Positions 35,390 through 45,965 of a stretch of DNA of 64,000 bases are shown piece by piece. Position 1 is the stretch's first letter, and every line of letters starts with the position of its first letter. Under the pieces are notes generated by a model, which was not told where the DNA came from, searched no databases, and saw only the letters and a program-made list of their open reading frames with translations. Source of the DNA: Myotis daubentonii (taxonomy: Eukaryota; Chordata; Mammalia; Chiroptera; Vespertilionidae); the NCBI RefSeq assembly GCF_963259705.1, contig NC_081847.1, forward strand, positions 87,170,485-87,234,484, read 5' to 3'. The translations under genes and the position numbers were made by a program.

Positions 35390-36585
35390 TCAAGTCCAGA
35401 AGTCAGTAGGATATTGGGGCTAAAAAGAAATAATGGCTTTTGAGCTGGGCATGGGAGGATTTGCCAGATTTGAGCAGTGGGTACGGTGTGTAAGAATATT
35501 TAAAGTAGAGGAAAAGGTGCAAGCTGTGCAGAGCATGAAGCAGATCTAGCAGGGCAAAAAAAGTGCATGCAAAATATACAAAGAATGAAAGTTATACCTG
35601 AGAAGGTGAGCTAGGACCAGGCTGTGCCTGAAGGGCTTTTGAGCCCCCAAGAGAATCCTGACCCTTGTTCTCTTGGTAGCAAGAATGGTGGGGAGGTTTG
35701 TAGGCTTGAGAGCAATAGAAACACACCTCTCAGAAACCTAATGCTCACAGCTGGGTAAAATGAAAATGGAGAGACACTGCTGATGCGAGATTAATCAGAG
35801 TGTTGCTGCAGTGTCCCGGTTAGCGAGGACATATTTCTGGACTAAAGCCACAGTGACGAGGGAGAAAAAAGGTGCGGTTATAACATATTTTAGAAACAGG
35901 ATAAAAAAGTACTTTGGCCAGGTGTTTGTGAGATACGGGGAGAAGGAAGAGTGAAATGTGACTCAAAGCTTCTTGCCTGTGGCAGGCAGGTACTTGGCGG
36001 TTCAGTTTGCCGGGGACAGCTAGCCAGCCTGGCAGATGAGGAATGTGGTTGGGTGCATGGGGCTTGCGGTAGGAATCTGCGGAGGAAGATAGCAACACTC
36101 TTCACTGATTCGCTTCTCTAAGGTAGGACGCAGATGACAAGGAGGAACTATTTGAAACCTCGGTGACATAAGCCGGCCTGTTTAAAGCTTCCCCGTGATG
36201 CGATTGCCGGAAGGGACTTCTTAGTTAGAGTGAAATACAGCTGTTCAGGCATAAATGAAACGGTGCTGAAAGAACTCACACAGTGGAATTCAGCGAAGGG
36301 GAAAACACACTCAAAGAACCTTCACTCAGAAGAACGCAGGCTGCGGCTGGGAGCAATGCCGGGCCCTTCGAGGCTCGGCTTGTGGAATGTGTTGGTCAGC
36401 TCTGAATGCCGAACTCTTTAGGGCTTACAGATTCCTTATTCATGTGTGTGGTCAGAATGAGTGGTGTAGGGGCATCCCACAGAACGGGGCGGGGGTCGGG
36501 GAGGATCAGTCTATCAAAAGGTAGACACATACGTATTGAAGTCCATAGTAGAGACACACTTAGATCTGCCATTAATACTGTAGAC
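35390..36585. other. Unique DNA with an ancient repeat-like segment
   Basis: 35390-36100 has wording ('gcaagctgtgcagagcatgaagcag', 'gggcttttgagcccccaagagaatcctgaccc') reminiscent of a widespread old mammalian repeat. Not assignable from memory. The remainder to 36585 is unrecognised. Confidence 0.3.
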
Positions 36586-36802
36586 CAGGGGTTTTCAAAG
36601 TGTGGCTGGGACCAGCAGCATGTGCAGTAGAGAACTTGTTAGAAATGCTAATTCCAGGGCCCCTCCCCCAATCTATTGATCAGATGCAGTTACACTGGGG
36701 AGATCTGAAACCAGACATGCTGGGGATGGGACCCAGCGAGCTGCAATTTTGGGGTAAATCCTCCAGGCCACTTTAATACTTGATAAAGTCTGAGGACCAC
36801 TG
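36586..36802. mobile_element. MER5A-like hAT element with target duplication
   Basis: Termini caggggttttcaaagtgtgg and tgaggaccactg. Interior 'cttgttagaaatgctaattccagggcccc' is diagnostic of MER5A. Flanking 8-mers ctgtagac/ctgtggac match 7 of 8. Confidence 0.78.
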
Positions 36803-37881
36803 CTGTGGACCCAAAGGTAAAAAAAAAAAATGAAAAAAGGAGAAAGGAAGGGAACGTTTTCAAAAGCGAGCACTCGCTTTCTCTTTGTGCCAGTGAATGG
36901 CTGTTCTTCCGGGCGGCGCCAGTCATGCCCATCCCTTGCCACATCCGTTCACCAGGTGTTTGTTAGTGCCGGGCACTGAGCCAGCTGTGCACCGTCAACA
37001 GGGAAAACTCACTGTGGTGTTCCTGTGTTCTTCATTTAAAAAAAATACTGTTCATCCTAAAGCGAATTACTGCGCTGTGTTTTCCGAGACGTAGAGGGGA
37101 CTGACTGTTCGGGGTTCAAAGGCCAGTGCAGGCAGCCTGGTGAGAGGGCAGTCATGCCTCCACTCGGCCTGACCCTGAACCCGAAATTCCTGGGCCACAG
37201 CGGCCTTCCCGGGACACTGGCTCTTCTTCGCTGGGCCAAGTCAGCACCCAGGAGCTCCGGGCGCCAGAAGCGTCCGGCCCATTGGCTCCATCTCCTGCTG
37301 CCCCTTCACGCTGAAGCCGGGAGAGCGTCCGGTCCTTTCATCCGTCTCGCTTCCTGATCGCAGGAGCTCGGCTGGAGGAATCATCCCTCAGACTCTGACA
37401 TCTTCAAACCCTGAGGGCATTTCAGCAAAGCACCGAAATGTTAGAACTGCGGCCCCTCGTCCCCCCCCCCCCCCCCCACACACACACTTTACCGCCAGCA
37501 CAGCCTTGCTGCGTGGCCTGCCACTTTTATCTTTCTCCTGTTGCTGTTCTGTGCAAGCTGCGCAACACTCCTGCTTCTTGTCGCTGCCCTCGTCCTCAGG
37601 TCCCTGTTGCACTGACCAGCGCTTATCTCCGACGTGTGGCCGGGTCTTGTTCCTGTAATAAGACTTTGCTCTTGATCGGGAGCCAATGGGCCCAGGACTG
37701 GCCCGCTCAACCTCAGGTGCGACCCGCTGGCTTGGGTCGCCCCTGATGTGAGAGGACATTTGGGGCTCAGCGGCGGACTTTTAGCTGCTTTTATGTGCTC
37801 TCCTCCTTCTGATGCCATGGACACTGTGCGCTTTTCTGTTCCAGAGGAACCAAATGAAGGATTGTCCCTCCTCCTTCTCAC
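36803..37881. other. Unique DNA, moderately CpG-rich at 37080-37380
   Basis: No repeat recognised apart from a C17-(CA)n tract at 37461-37487. CpGs and a CCAAT-type box ('gcccattggctcc', 37277) are denser here than elsewhere in unique sequence. Confidence 0.35.
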
Positions 37882-37960
37882 AGCTGATTTTTGCTGAAAC
37901 TCCCTCTGATGGCATTCGTGTAAGGGAGCATTTCTTTCGACAATGTATAGTATCATTTCA
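37882..37960 (-). other. Candidate internal exon (hypothesis)
   Basis: On the minus strand a long pyrimidine tract ending TTTTTATTTCCAG abuts 79 bases ending at a GTGAGA donor-like site. Only one frame is open through the segment. It lies inside a 173-codon minus-strand frame (37489-38010) that starts with a hydrophobic stretch but has no family I recognise. No homology is claimed. Confidence 0.15.
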
Positions 37961-37984
37961 CTGGAAATAAAAACAAAAGCAAGT

Positions 37985-38200
37985 AATACAGACAGGCTGA
38001 ATGCAGGCATTCCTAAGGTCTTAGGCAGCTTTTAATCGCTCCCCTTTGCCTCATGTTGCATTTGCATAAATGGTTCTTTAATGCAAGGAGAATTGGCTGA
38101 GGATTAAAACCAAGTCAAATTCTGAAAGAGGTTTAATGCTTATAATCGCTTATGGGCATTATGATTAAATATACTATTAGCCTATTTTTTTAAGCTACGT
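37985..38200. other. Candidate conserved non-coding DNA with an octamer-like word
   Basis: Repeat-free and AT-rich, with 'catttgcataaatgg' (POU/octamer-like ATTTGCAT, near 38060) and several TAAT words. Function is inference. Confidence 0.25.
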
Positions 38201-39639
38201 AGTCAGAACCACATCCTGTGAGTGGCAGGTGCAGTGCGCTCTGAACTCACCTGTGGATTATGCTGGACCAGATGGCGGACATCCTGGAGACCTGAGAGAG
38301 GGATACAAGCAAACATAACTCTTCCCTGACCGTCCATCTTTCAGTGCCTTCTGCTCCCTAACATCTGGCCACTAACAGTAATTTAGGCCTCTTATCTGGT
38401 GATAGGCAAATAAATAAAAAATCAAAAGAATCATAGATTTATGTATTATTATTCACTCACCGTTACTGGTGAGAATAATCAATTGAGTCATTATTGTTAA
38501 TGAGGTTTATGGGTGATATGAGAATTTTATTCATTTTGAATACCCTCAATTTACTTAACCAGATATTTGGGAGATCTATATCTAGAAAATTTTATAGGAA
38601 ATTCTATTCATTAAAATTTTATAGGAAATTTTACTTTACACACAGTAATATTTTTTAATGAACCTCTTTTGCCTGCATTGAAATCTGAGTCAGAGGAGTT
38701 CTAATTGCAGAATTGTGTTTGAATATATCAGTTTCTGATATGTGTATAGTATGCATGTTGATTTCATATGCATTCATTCATTTGAATCCATTTGTGTAAG
38801 AAAATCAGGATAGTTATTAATCGTTCTATATTACAGTTGAAGTAATGGAGGCTCAAGTCAAGTGGATGATAGAACTGAGTTTGGCCGAATTTGATGCTCT
38901 TTATAGCACAGCAAGTCCTATTTTGCATCTCTTGCAGTACATAATAATGTGGTTAAAAAAAATGTTTCTCAGATGCACTAAAGACTGCTTATCCATCACA
39001 AAAACAAAACCATATAGGGAACCTGCATGAATTATAACAGTTCAGAATGTGTTTTTTGTGGTACTTGAAGATGCTAGTAAAAAATTGTAGGTCAGTTGTA
39101 AACAATCAGGAGATTAACCTGTCCTTTAAATTTAACTGTACTTTTGCTAAATCTGACTGTTTCATTTTGTCATCAACAATAACTAACACTCTTGTACTGG
39201 GCCGGTCCTATTTTTGTCCCTTTCACAACAACAGATCCAATGGAATTCTGTCCTATTTTGGGATATAGCTTTTGCTAATAGTTATGTGCAGGGAGCATTA
39301 TCAGGTTCCCTGTGATGTGGGCCATGACAGCTGAACCTGAGAATGACAATCACATACATCAAGGTAGTAAACATGTCACACGTGCAGCTCCAGGGGACAC
39401 AAGTGAGATGGAAAGCAGGAGCTACTAATCAAATGTGTGATATATATTTTGATTATTTATTATTGATTAGCAGAATATCTTACAGAATCAGAGGATTTTA
39501 GAAAATCCATAAAAGGTCTGAGTGGTTCAATAATCCATTTTCTAAGCGATGCATGAAGTCCTTTATTTCTCTATAGCTGTTATCATTGAGGTTACCTCTG
39601 TAGCTAGCTAAGTAGCTGGCATTGGATATTCGTTAGACT
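38201..39639. other. Unique non-coding DNA
   Basis: Nothing recognised except a short tandem ('aaattttataggaaattyta') at 38585-38635. Confidence 0.4.
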
Positions 39640-40156
39640 ACTGGTTCTCAAATGGGAATATTTCTGCCTCCCTGGGGACACTTGTCAAGGTCTAGAAGTA
39701 GTTTTATTATCACAACTAGGGGGTGCTGTTGGGATCTAGTGAGTAGAAGCCAGAGATGCTACTAAACACCCTGCAATGCACAGGAGAGCCCCACAACTAA
39801 GAATTATCTCATCACATTAAAAACAATGTTTTCATTTATTTCAGAGACAGGGAGGGAAAGGGAGAGAGAAATAGAAACATCAATGATAAGAGACATAATC
39901 ATTGATCAGCTGCCTCCTGCACATACCCTACTGGGGATCGAGCCCGAAACCCTGGCATGTGCCCTGACTGGGAATCAGACCTTGACCTCCTGGTTCATGG
40001 GTCAATGCTCAACCACTAAGCCACACCAGTTGGTTTAACTCATCACACCTTTACTGTATACTAATGTTGTTATTTTTTAATTAAACATTTTTGCAAGGAA
40101 AAGAAAAAGAGAAGGTCTCATTCAAAATGTCAGTAGTGCCAGTTTGAGAAACGCTG
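39640..40156. mobile_element. MER20 hAT element interrupted by a Ves SINE
   Basis: The left part (39640-39816) has 'ctggttctcaaatggg', 'gcctccctggggacacttg', 'atcacaactagggggtgctg', 'caatgcacaggagagccccacaac'. The right part (40039-40156) ends 'aaaatgtcagtagtgccagtttgagaaacgctg'. Together they read as one MER20 copy split by the SINE. Confidence 0.75.
39817..40038 (-). mobile_element. Ves SINE nested in MER20
   Basis: Reverse copy with purine tract, 'tgcctcctgcacataccctactggggatcgagcc' and 'aaccactaagccacaccag'. Short target duplication ctcatcaca at 39808-39816 and 40039-40047. Confidence 0.95.
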
Positions 40157-40376
40157 ATTTAGGCAAAACATTAAGTAGCTACAATTACTCATAAAATTGA
40201 ACTCCCTGCAGAACCATTTTTTGAGGAAATATAACAATAAAACAGTGGTAGTATGCTACATGAGGTATTTTAGATAATTAAATTAGTTCTCCATTCTACT
40301 TTATGCTTGTATGCATATGCGAAAGTATTAATAAACCAGCAGATTAAAATTTTTTTTCTGACCAGAGACACTTTTT

Positions 40377-40618
40377 ATTTATTTATTTTTAATCATCACC
40401 CGATGATAAGTTTATTGATCTTAGAGAGAGAGGAAAGGGGGTGGGAGAGAAAGAGATAGAAAGAGGAACATCCATGTGAGAGAGAAACATAGATTGGTTG
40501 CCTCCCACTCTCACCCCAACTGGAAATCTATTCCCGGTTATGTGTCCTGACCTGGAATGGAATGGCAGCCTTTTTGGTGTATGGGAAGACGCTCAATGAA
40601 CTGAACCACCTGGCTGAG
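40377..40618 (-). mobile_element. Ves SINE, diverged
   Basis: Reverse copy with 'agagagagaggaaagggg', 'ttgcctcccactctcaccccaactgg' and 'ctgaaccacctggctgagc'. Flanks ccagagacacttttt and ccagatacactttta resemble a decayed target duplication. Confidence 0.88.
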
Positions 40619-41248
40619 CCAGATACACTTTTAAAAGGCACAAGAATTTATGTACCTTTTTGGTTAATATTTGCTGCATCTGAAATATAGCACTAAAATT
40701 TTTCTCTTAAAATTGGAGTGAGGTGAGCATTACTTTCATGTTAACTCTTTTAAGTATCAGTCACCCAGTCATGAACCCACTCCCGAGTTCCCCCGTCTCT
40801 TGGGGTGTCTGATTCTCCTACCTCTAAGTTTCCATAGCATTGTCTCCCCACACATTTTATCGTGCATTCCTTATACTATTAACAAATCTATGCGTGCACA
40901 TATTTGTGCTCCTAGCTCACCATCGGTTTGTTGTTAATTTTAGTTTTTTGTTTGCTTGCCCCCCCCCCCCCACCCCCCAGAGGACTGGCTGATTTGGTCA
41001 TGTTACACCGTTTCCAAACTGGAGTTAGTCTTCAGGTATGCTGAGCTCTCCCTCTGTGTACGCAGATTCTGGCCCCAGGAGCCCAGGACTGGTATTTGTG
41101 CCTTTTCAACCCCCTGTGAAATCTGCTCACCTTCTTGCCTGGCTAACCTGTCAGGCCTTTACCATTTATAATATTTCTCCTTCAGCAGTTTTCCCTGCTA
41201 CCTTGCTGATTGCTTTTCTGCACCAAGAAACTCCAGCCCAATTTGCCT
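40619..41248. other. Unique DNA with a C-rich run
   Basis: Nothing recognised; a C homopolymer interrupted by one A lies at 40959-40978. Confidence 0.4.
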
Positions 41249-41587
41249 CTGTGTGTGTGTGAGAGAGTGTGTGAGTGTGTGTGTGTGAGTGTGTGTGTGT
41301 ATGTGTGTGTGAGTGTGTGAGTGTGTGAATGTGTGTATGTGTGTGTGAGTGTGTGTGAGTGTGTGTGTGTGAGTGTGTGTGAGTGTGTGTGTGTGAGTGT
41401 GTGTGTGAGTGTGAGTGTGTGTGTGAGCATGTGTGTGTGTGTGAGTGTGTGTGTATGTGTATGTGAGTGTGAGTGTGAGTGTGTATGTGTGTATGTGTGT
41501 GTGAGTGTGTGTGTGAGTGTGTGAATGTGTGTATGTGTGTGTGAGTGTGTGTGTGAGTGTGTGTGTGAGTATGTGTATGTGAGTGTG

Positions 41588-41625
<38 letters not shown>

Positions 41626-41627
41626 AG
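41249..41627. repeat. Large imperfect (TG)n microsatellite
   Basis: About 380 bases of TG with regularly spaced GA and TA interruptions ('gtgtgtgagtgtgtgtgtatg'), giving higher-order periodic blocks. It creates artefactual His/Thr/Ser frames on the minus strand. Confidence 0.98.
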
Positions 41628-42655
41628 AAGAGCTCTGCCTTCCTTCAGTGGGTCCTCTTGTACCCCGCATGGCCTTTTTCTACCTCTAAGTGGTCTTTTC
41701 CATGGGTGGAGTGGGCAGTGAGCCTCCAGGGCCTCTGCTCCGCCTGGCTGCCAGTCCAGCCCCAGGGGGACGGTACCGCACACGCTAATGCGCTGTAATC
41801 CCCGCAGCTTCGCCACTGCTGGGAACTGCTCAGAGATGCTTAGGAGCTCTGGCCGTTCGCTCCCCACCCTCCGGGAGAGCGGAGCTGCCTTTCTCATTTG
41901 TCTCAGCGGCAACAGCAATCCACCTTCCCAGCCTTCCCTCTGGGCCACCTTCCCTGTTGCCAGCCTCTGAGATTGATACTCGCCTTTTCCGTGCCGGGGT
42001 GCGTTCTGGCCTCGGTGGGCATGTTCCCCGAAAGAGCACCATCACTCTTGCTGCCCATGGCGGGGAAGGAAGCTGATGGGCTTCTGGTGAGTCATTCTTC
42101 TGCCTTTTCCAGCGTCTGCCTCTACCTGTGAGTGAGGGAGCAGCCACCCAAAGGGAGTCCTCAGGATGTTTCTACCTCCACGGAAGGCTCTCATTCCTGC
42201 CAGCAGAACCAGGCAGGCCTTACCAAAGCTAGGATGACCCACAGCAACCAGACTCCTCAGGAAATTATGTTTCTTTCCTTTCTCTTCTCATTGAACCCAG
42301 ATTTCTGTCTGGAGCTCTGTGATGTCCATCACACAGGGCTCTGACCACCCACTCAGATCCGTGTTAGTACAACCACTGATCGGCTCCTAGACTCTCACAA
42401 GGGCTAGTGCGAGAGGAGATGCAGTGACTGAGCCTGGACATGAGTGGCTCAAAGCTCTTCTGGACCAAAGGAAGAAGAGAATGGCTAGTGGGCATCTCTA
42501 AGTACAGAGCATGTACAAGTATTACTTATAGTGCCATCGAGAAAGCCTGTTCCCACCATTGCTTTTTAACTCAAAGAAATTATCTGGTTCTGTGCATCCT
42601 GACACAGACATTAGAGATGAACACAGTAGTGGAGAGTGGAGAGATTCTTCTAGAC
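41628..42655. other. Unique, moderately GC-rich DNA
   Basis: Overlapping short frames on both strands but no recognised exon or repeat. Confidence 0.4.
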
Positions 42656-42964
42656 CAGTGGTTCTCTACCTTCCTAATGCTGCGACCCTTTAATAGAGTT
42701 CCTCATGTTGTGGTGACCCCCAACCATAAAATTATTTTTGTGGCTACTTCATAACTGTAATTTTGCTACTATTATGAATCATAATGTTAATATCTGAAAT
42801 GCAGGATGTATTTTCATTGTTGCAAGTTGAATATAATTAAAGCATAGTGATTCATCACAAAAACAATATGTAATTATATATGTGTTTTCCGATGGTCTTA
42901 GGCGACCCCAGTGAAAGGGTCGTTTGACCCCAAGGGGTCGCGACTCACAGGTTGAGAACCGCTG
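42656..42964 (+). mobile_element. SPIN-type hAT MITE, longest copy, perfect 8-bp duplication
   Basis: Termini cagtggttctctacctt and ggttgagaaccgctg, with target duplication ttctagac at 42648-42655 and 42965-42972. This copy retains the segment 'aaagcatagtgattcatcacaaaaacaatatg' missing from the copies at 23992 and 34429. No transposase. Confidence 0.9.
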
Positions 42965-43184
42965 TTCTAGACCCTAGTGAACCAAAGGGCCACGTTGTGG
43001 TGGGACATCTCACAGTGCTTTCTATAATTGCTACTCAGCGAACTGCCCATGGCTCCCAGCATCAGTCTTGCCTGAGAGCTTGTGCCAGATGCAGTCTGGG
43101 GACCCACCTTCGAGCCACCAAGGCATGATCCGCATTGTAACAAGATTCCCAGGTGCCTCGTGTGCACAGTGAAGTGTGAGAGGC

Positions 43185-43330
43185 TCTACTCTTTCTGCTA
43201 CTGCAATGAATCCTCTGAACTATCTTCTCTAGAAAGTATGAAGTTCCCCATTTTACAGAAAGGGAAACTGATGCTCTTAAGTGGTGAAGAGATTTGCCTG
43301 CTGTCAACTGGAAATTGAATCTTGTCTGTA
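43185..43330 (-). mobile_element. MIR fragment (antisense)
   Basis: 'gttccccattttacagaaagggaaactgatgctcttaagtggtgaagagatttgcc' is the antisense MIR core and 3' half. Confidence 0.6.
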
Positions 43331-43355
43331 CAAAGACCATCTTCTCGGACTACTG

Positions 43356-43483
43356 TAGGGTGTCCCCAAAATGTATACACACACTTTGAATAATCATGAA
43401 GGCAGTGTTTATTAAAATACAGTTCATTTTCAAAATTGAGCTGTCTGCTGTGAAAGTACGTAGACATTTTTAGGGACACGCTG
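43356..43483. mobile_element. Mariner-type MITE (128 bp)
   Basis: Same family as 5111-5239: left TIR tagggtgtccccaaaatgtatacac, right 'agacatttttagggacacgctg' followed by TA. Retains 'aggcagtgtttattaaaatacag'. Confidence 0.8.
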
Positions 43484-45884
43484 TATATATGTATTCATGA
43501 TGAAGTCAGCATTACTTATTTTTCTTGCGAACACAGTTTTAAATATTGGGAAGGAAATGGTCTGGTCTCTGAGATGTCAAAGTGCCAAATAGAAAAGCCA
43601 GTTTTATGGACGAGAGGCCCTTTAAGACTCGACGGAGCGGAGGCAAGCTGAGTAGCACATGCCTGGCGCAGGTTCGTTCGTAGCCACTTGCCGGAAAGAG
43701 CACATACCAGGGCTCTCGGCACACTGGCAGTGCAGAGATAGCCACCGCGAGATAAATTATGTGTGAAGGACAGAATTGCCTGGCCTTTCCTCTGAACAGC
43801 AGCTGGAAATAGGCTGCAACAGATGGAGCCAGAAAGAGTGCAAAGGTTGTGGGGCAGCCTCAGAGGAGAGGCTGTTGTCCTGAGAGAGTCCGTTTAAGTA
43901 AGAGTCCTTGCAGGACTGAAGATATGGACATGCATTGGGCACCTGGGGTGAACAGGGCTTTTACCACTTGCCCTAACTAGAGTTCATGGTTATAGAAGGG
44001 AAGACAATTAATCAATGAGATTTATTTTTCCGTTGTGATTTTGTTGATATATCACGGAAGATTGGTTTATAAGTTTTATTTATGCTTATTTCAGTGGTCT
44101 CAGGGACAATTTTAACCACCGAGTGGCAAAATTACAAGTCCTCCTGAAGTCACTCATCTGAGGAAGTCACCTATTTGCCTTTTTGTCTGGTCAGCTTTAA
44201 ATGAGCATTTAGATGCCAAATTCTAAGCTAGACAGCCTCTCGCTCATTTTCACAAATAATAGTGTTAAGAGCCAATGGCAAGATGAGGGCTTTAGGGTAA
44301 AATGGTGACACGATAGACTCACTGATTACATGGCACTAAACTGTCATCACCCTTAACTCTCCCTTATTTTCAAAAAAAACAGATCCCAGGGGTTGGAGTT
44401 TCTTTGTGATTTGGCTGCTCATGTCCCTACTTTCCTGCCTCATACACATACAGTTTCCATGGCTCCATTAGCTATTGACATGCACAGAGTTGTTGGGGGG
44501 CCATATCTGTGATGCTCAGAAATGACCTTGAGCAGTGTAGATTTCTGCCACTCCGGCGGGTCTCTTGGCTTTAATCATGATAATTCTGGAGCACTCTTTC
44601 TGTATGTGGTGTTGCAACAGATGTTATTTGAGGCTACTAAGGGTGTTGTAGAAAAGATAGTTTCCGTTCTAATGGCCCACCTGGAGCCAGGAAGGAGAAG
44701 TTTATTAAGTTTTCCCATTAATATAATCTGCTTAGCTCACCGACTCTCTCCTCTTTGGAAGAATCTGCAAGATTTAATCATATGGCTCAAAACAGGATGC
44801 ACCGATTGCTCCAAACAAGAGTTTTAAAATTATGTGAAAATGGAACCTTTTAAAAGTCACATTTGGGCACTGATATGAACAAAAATCTCTTTCAAAACCC
44901 GCCCTCTATTTCGATTGAGTTATAAATTAAAATGCATATTCTTCACACCTACATAGAACGAGGCCACAATAATAAAGTGGTGCTGTGTATTTCCTTAGCA
45001 CTTCAGATCTCCAAGTGGCACCACTATTTCATTATCATATTGCACACTCCACCTCTAAGCCTAGCAGAGAGTCTGCTGCTGAAATGCCATAAAATGTAGT
45101 AATGCAGTAAATGGGTAAATTACTCATGGTCTTGACTGAACAGCAATGAGCTCACGGGACCCATAACTCCTACCCTTCAGAAACTAGGAAGACTTGGAAA
45201 GATCAATTGCAAAGGTGTGAGCAGTGGCTAAACACTTTTATTCTTCTTTATAGCAAAAGGCTAATGGATTTGCTTTATAATTATTGAGCTCAGATTGCTC
45301 CTACAAAGTGTGGGAGCCAGATGAGAGAGGAAAATTAGATAAAAAATTAATAGGAATTTTCTTCCAGGTTTGGCTAAGGAAGTGCAACAGGGGAAAAACA
45401 CACACAAATAAACACAGATATTTGTACAGTTTCTCTAATCACAGGACAAAATGTAAGTGGTCTCTGATGAGAATGATTAAATAATATAGATGGAGAGTAT
45501 GTATCAAGAAGGAAATCTAAGCTCAAAGTGAAAAAATGTATCCGGAATTTAGTGACACATTAGTGGTAGTTCAGTTTTGGGCATGGATTTAATTCCATCA
45601 TCCCCCATGTTTTCATGCCTCTGGCTCAAATATATATCAGGATGAAAAATGGCCTTATTTCAGCGGAGGCATATGGGCCATTGTTGACCTTGCCCCCAGG
45701 TTCAGAGTTCCCACATCATTTACTCCAGGGATAAGACACTGTATTTCGGTTCAAAGGCAAGACACATAGGATCTAGGTTGGGATTGGAGTTTGGGTGTTG
45801 GTATTTTAAGATAAAAAGGCCTAATTGAAGTTTTTACATCAATTAATTCAATCTATGAAATAACAGCTCTTTAAGGGACCTGAC
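43484..45884. other. Long repeat-poor unique tract
   Basis: About 2.4 kb with no recognised mobile element. 44430-45130 looks the most constrained. A 101-codon plus frame at 44522-44827 has no recognisable domain. Confidence 0.35.
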
Positions 45885-45965
45885 AGGATAGGATCCATCA
45901 ACAGAGAATAACTTTTCTCATCTCTGCATCCACAGAATCTAACAGAGTTCTCAATAAAAAGTTTC
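45885..45965 (+). mobile_element. L2-like 3' end fragment
   Basis: 'tctcatctctgcatccacagaatctaacagagttctcaataaaa' resembles the L2 3' end. Confidence 0.4.

Noticed and set aside
37461..37487. C homopolymer plus CA run as a functional site
   Set aside because: Ordinary slippage-prone simple sequence, also seen at 28199, 40959 and 60586.
37489..38010. 173-codon minus-strand frame with a hydrophobic start
   Set aside because: Low-complexity, Arg/Ser-rich C-terminal part and no family match; kept only as a weak exon hypothesis for 37882-37960.
41166..41948. 260-codon minus-strand frame rich in His, Thr and Ser
   Set aside because: It is produced by the TG microsatellite, where several frames stay open on both strands. 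No start context, domain or exon structure.
44522..44827. 101-codon plus-strand frame
   Set aside because: No recognised domain, no splice or promoter context; length is within chance expectation for 64 kb in six frames.
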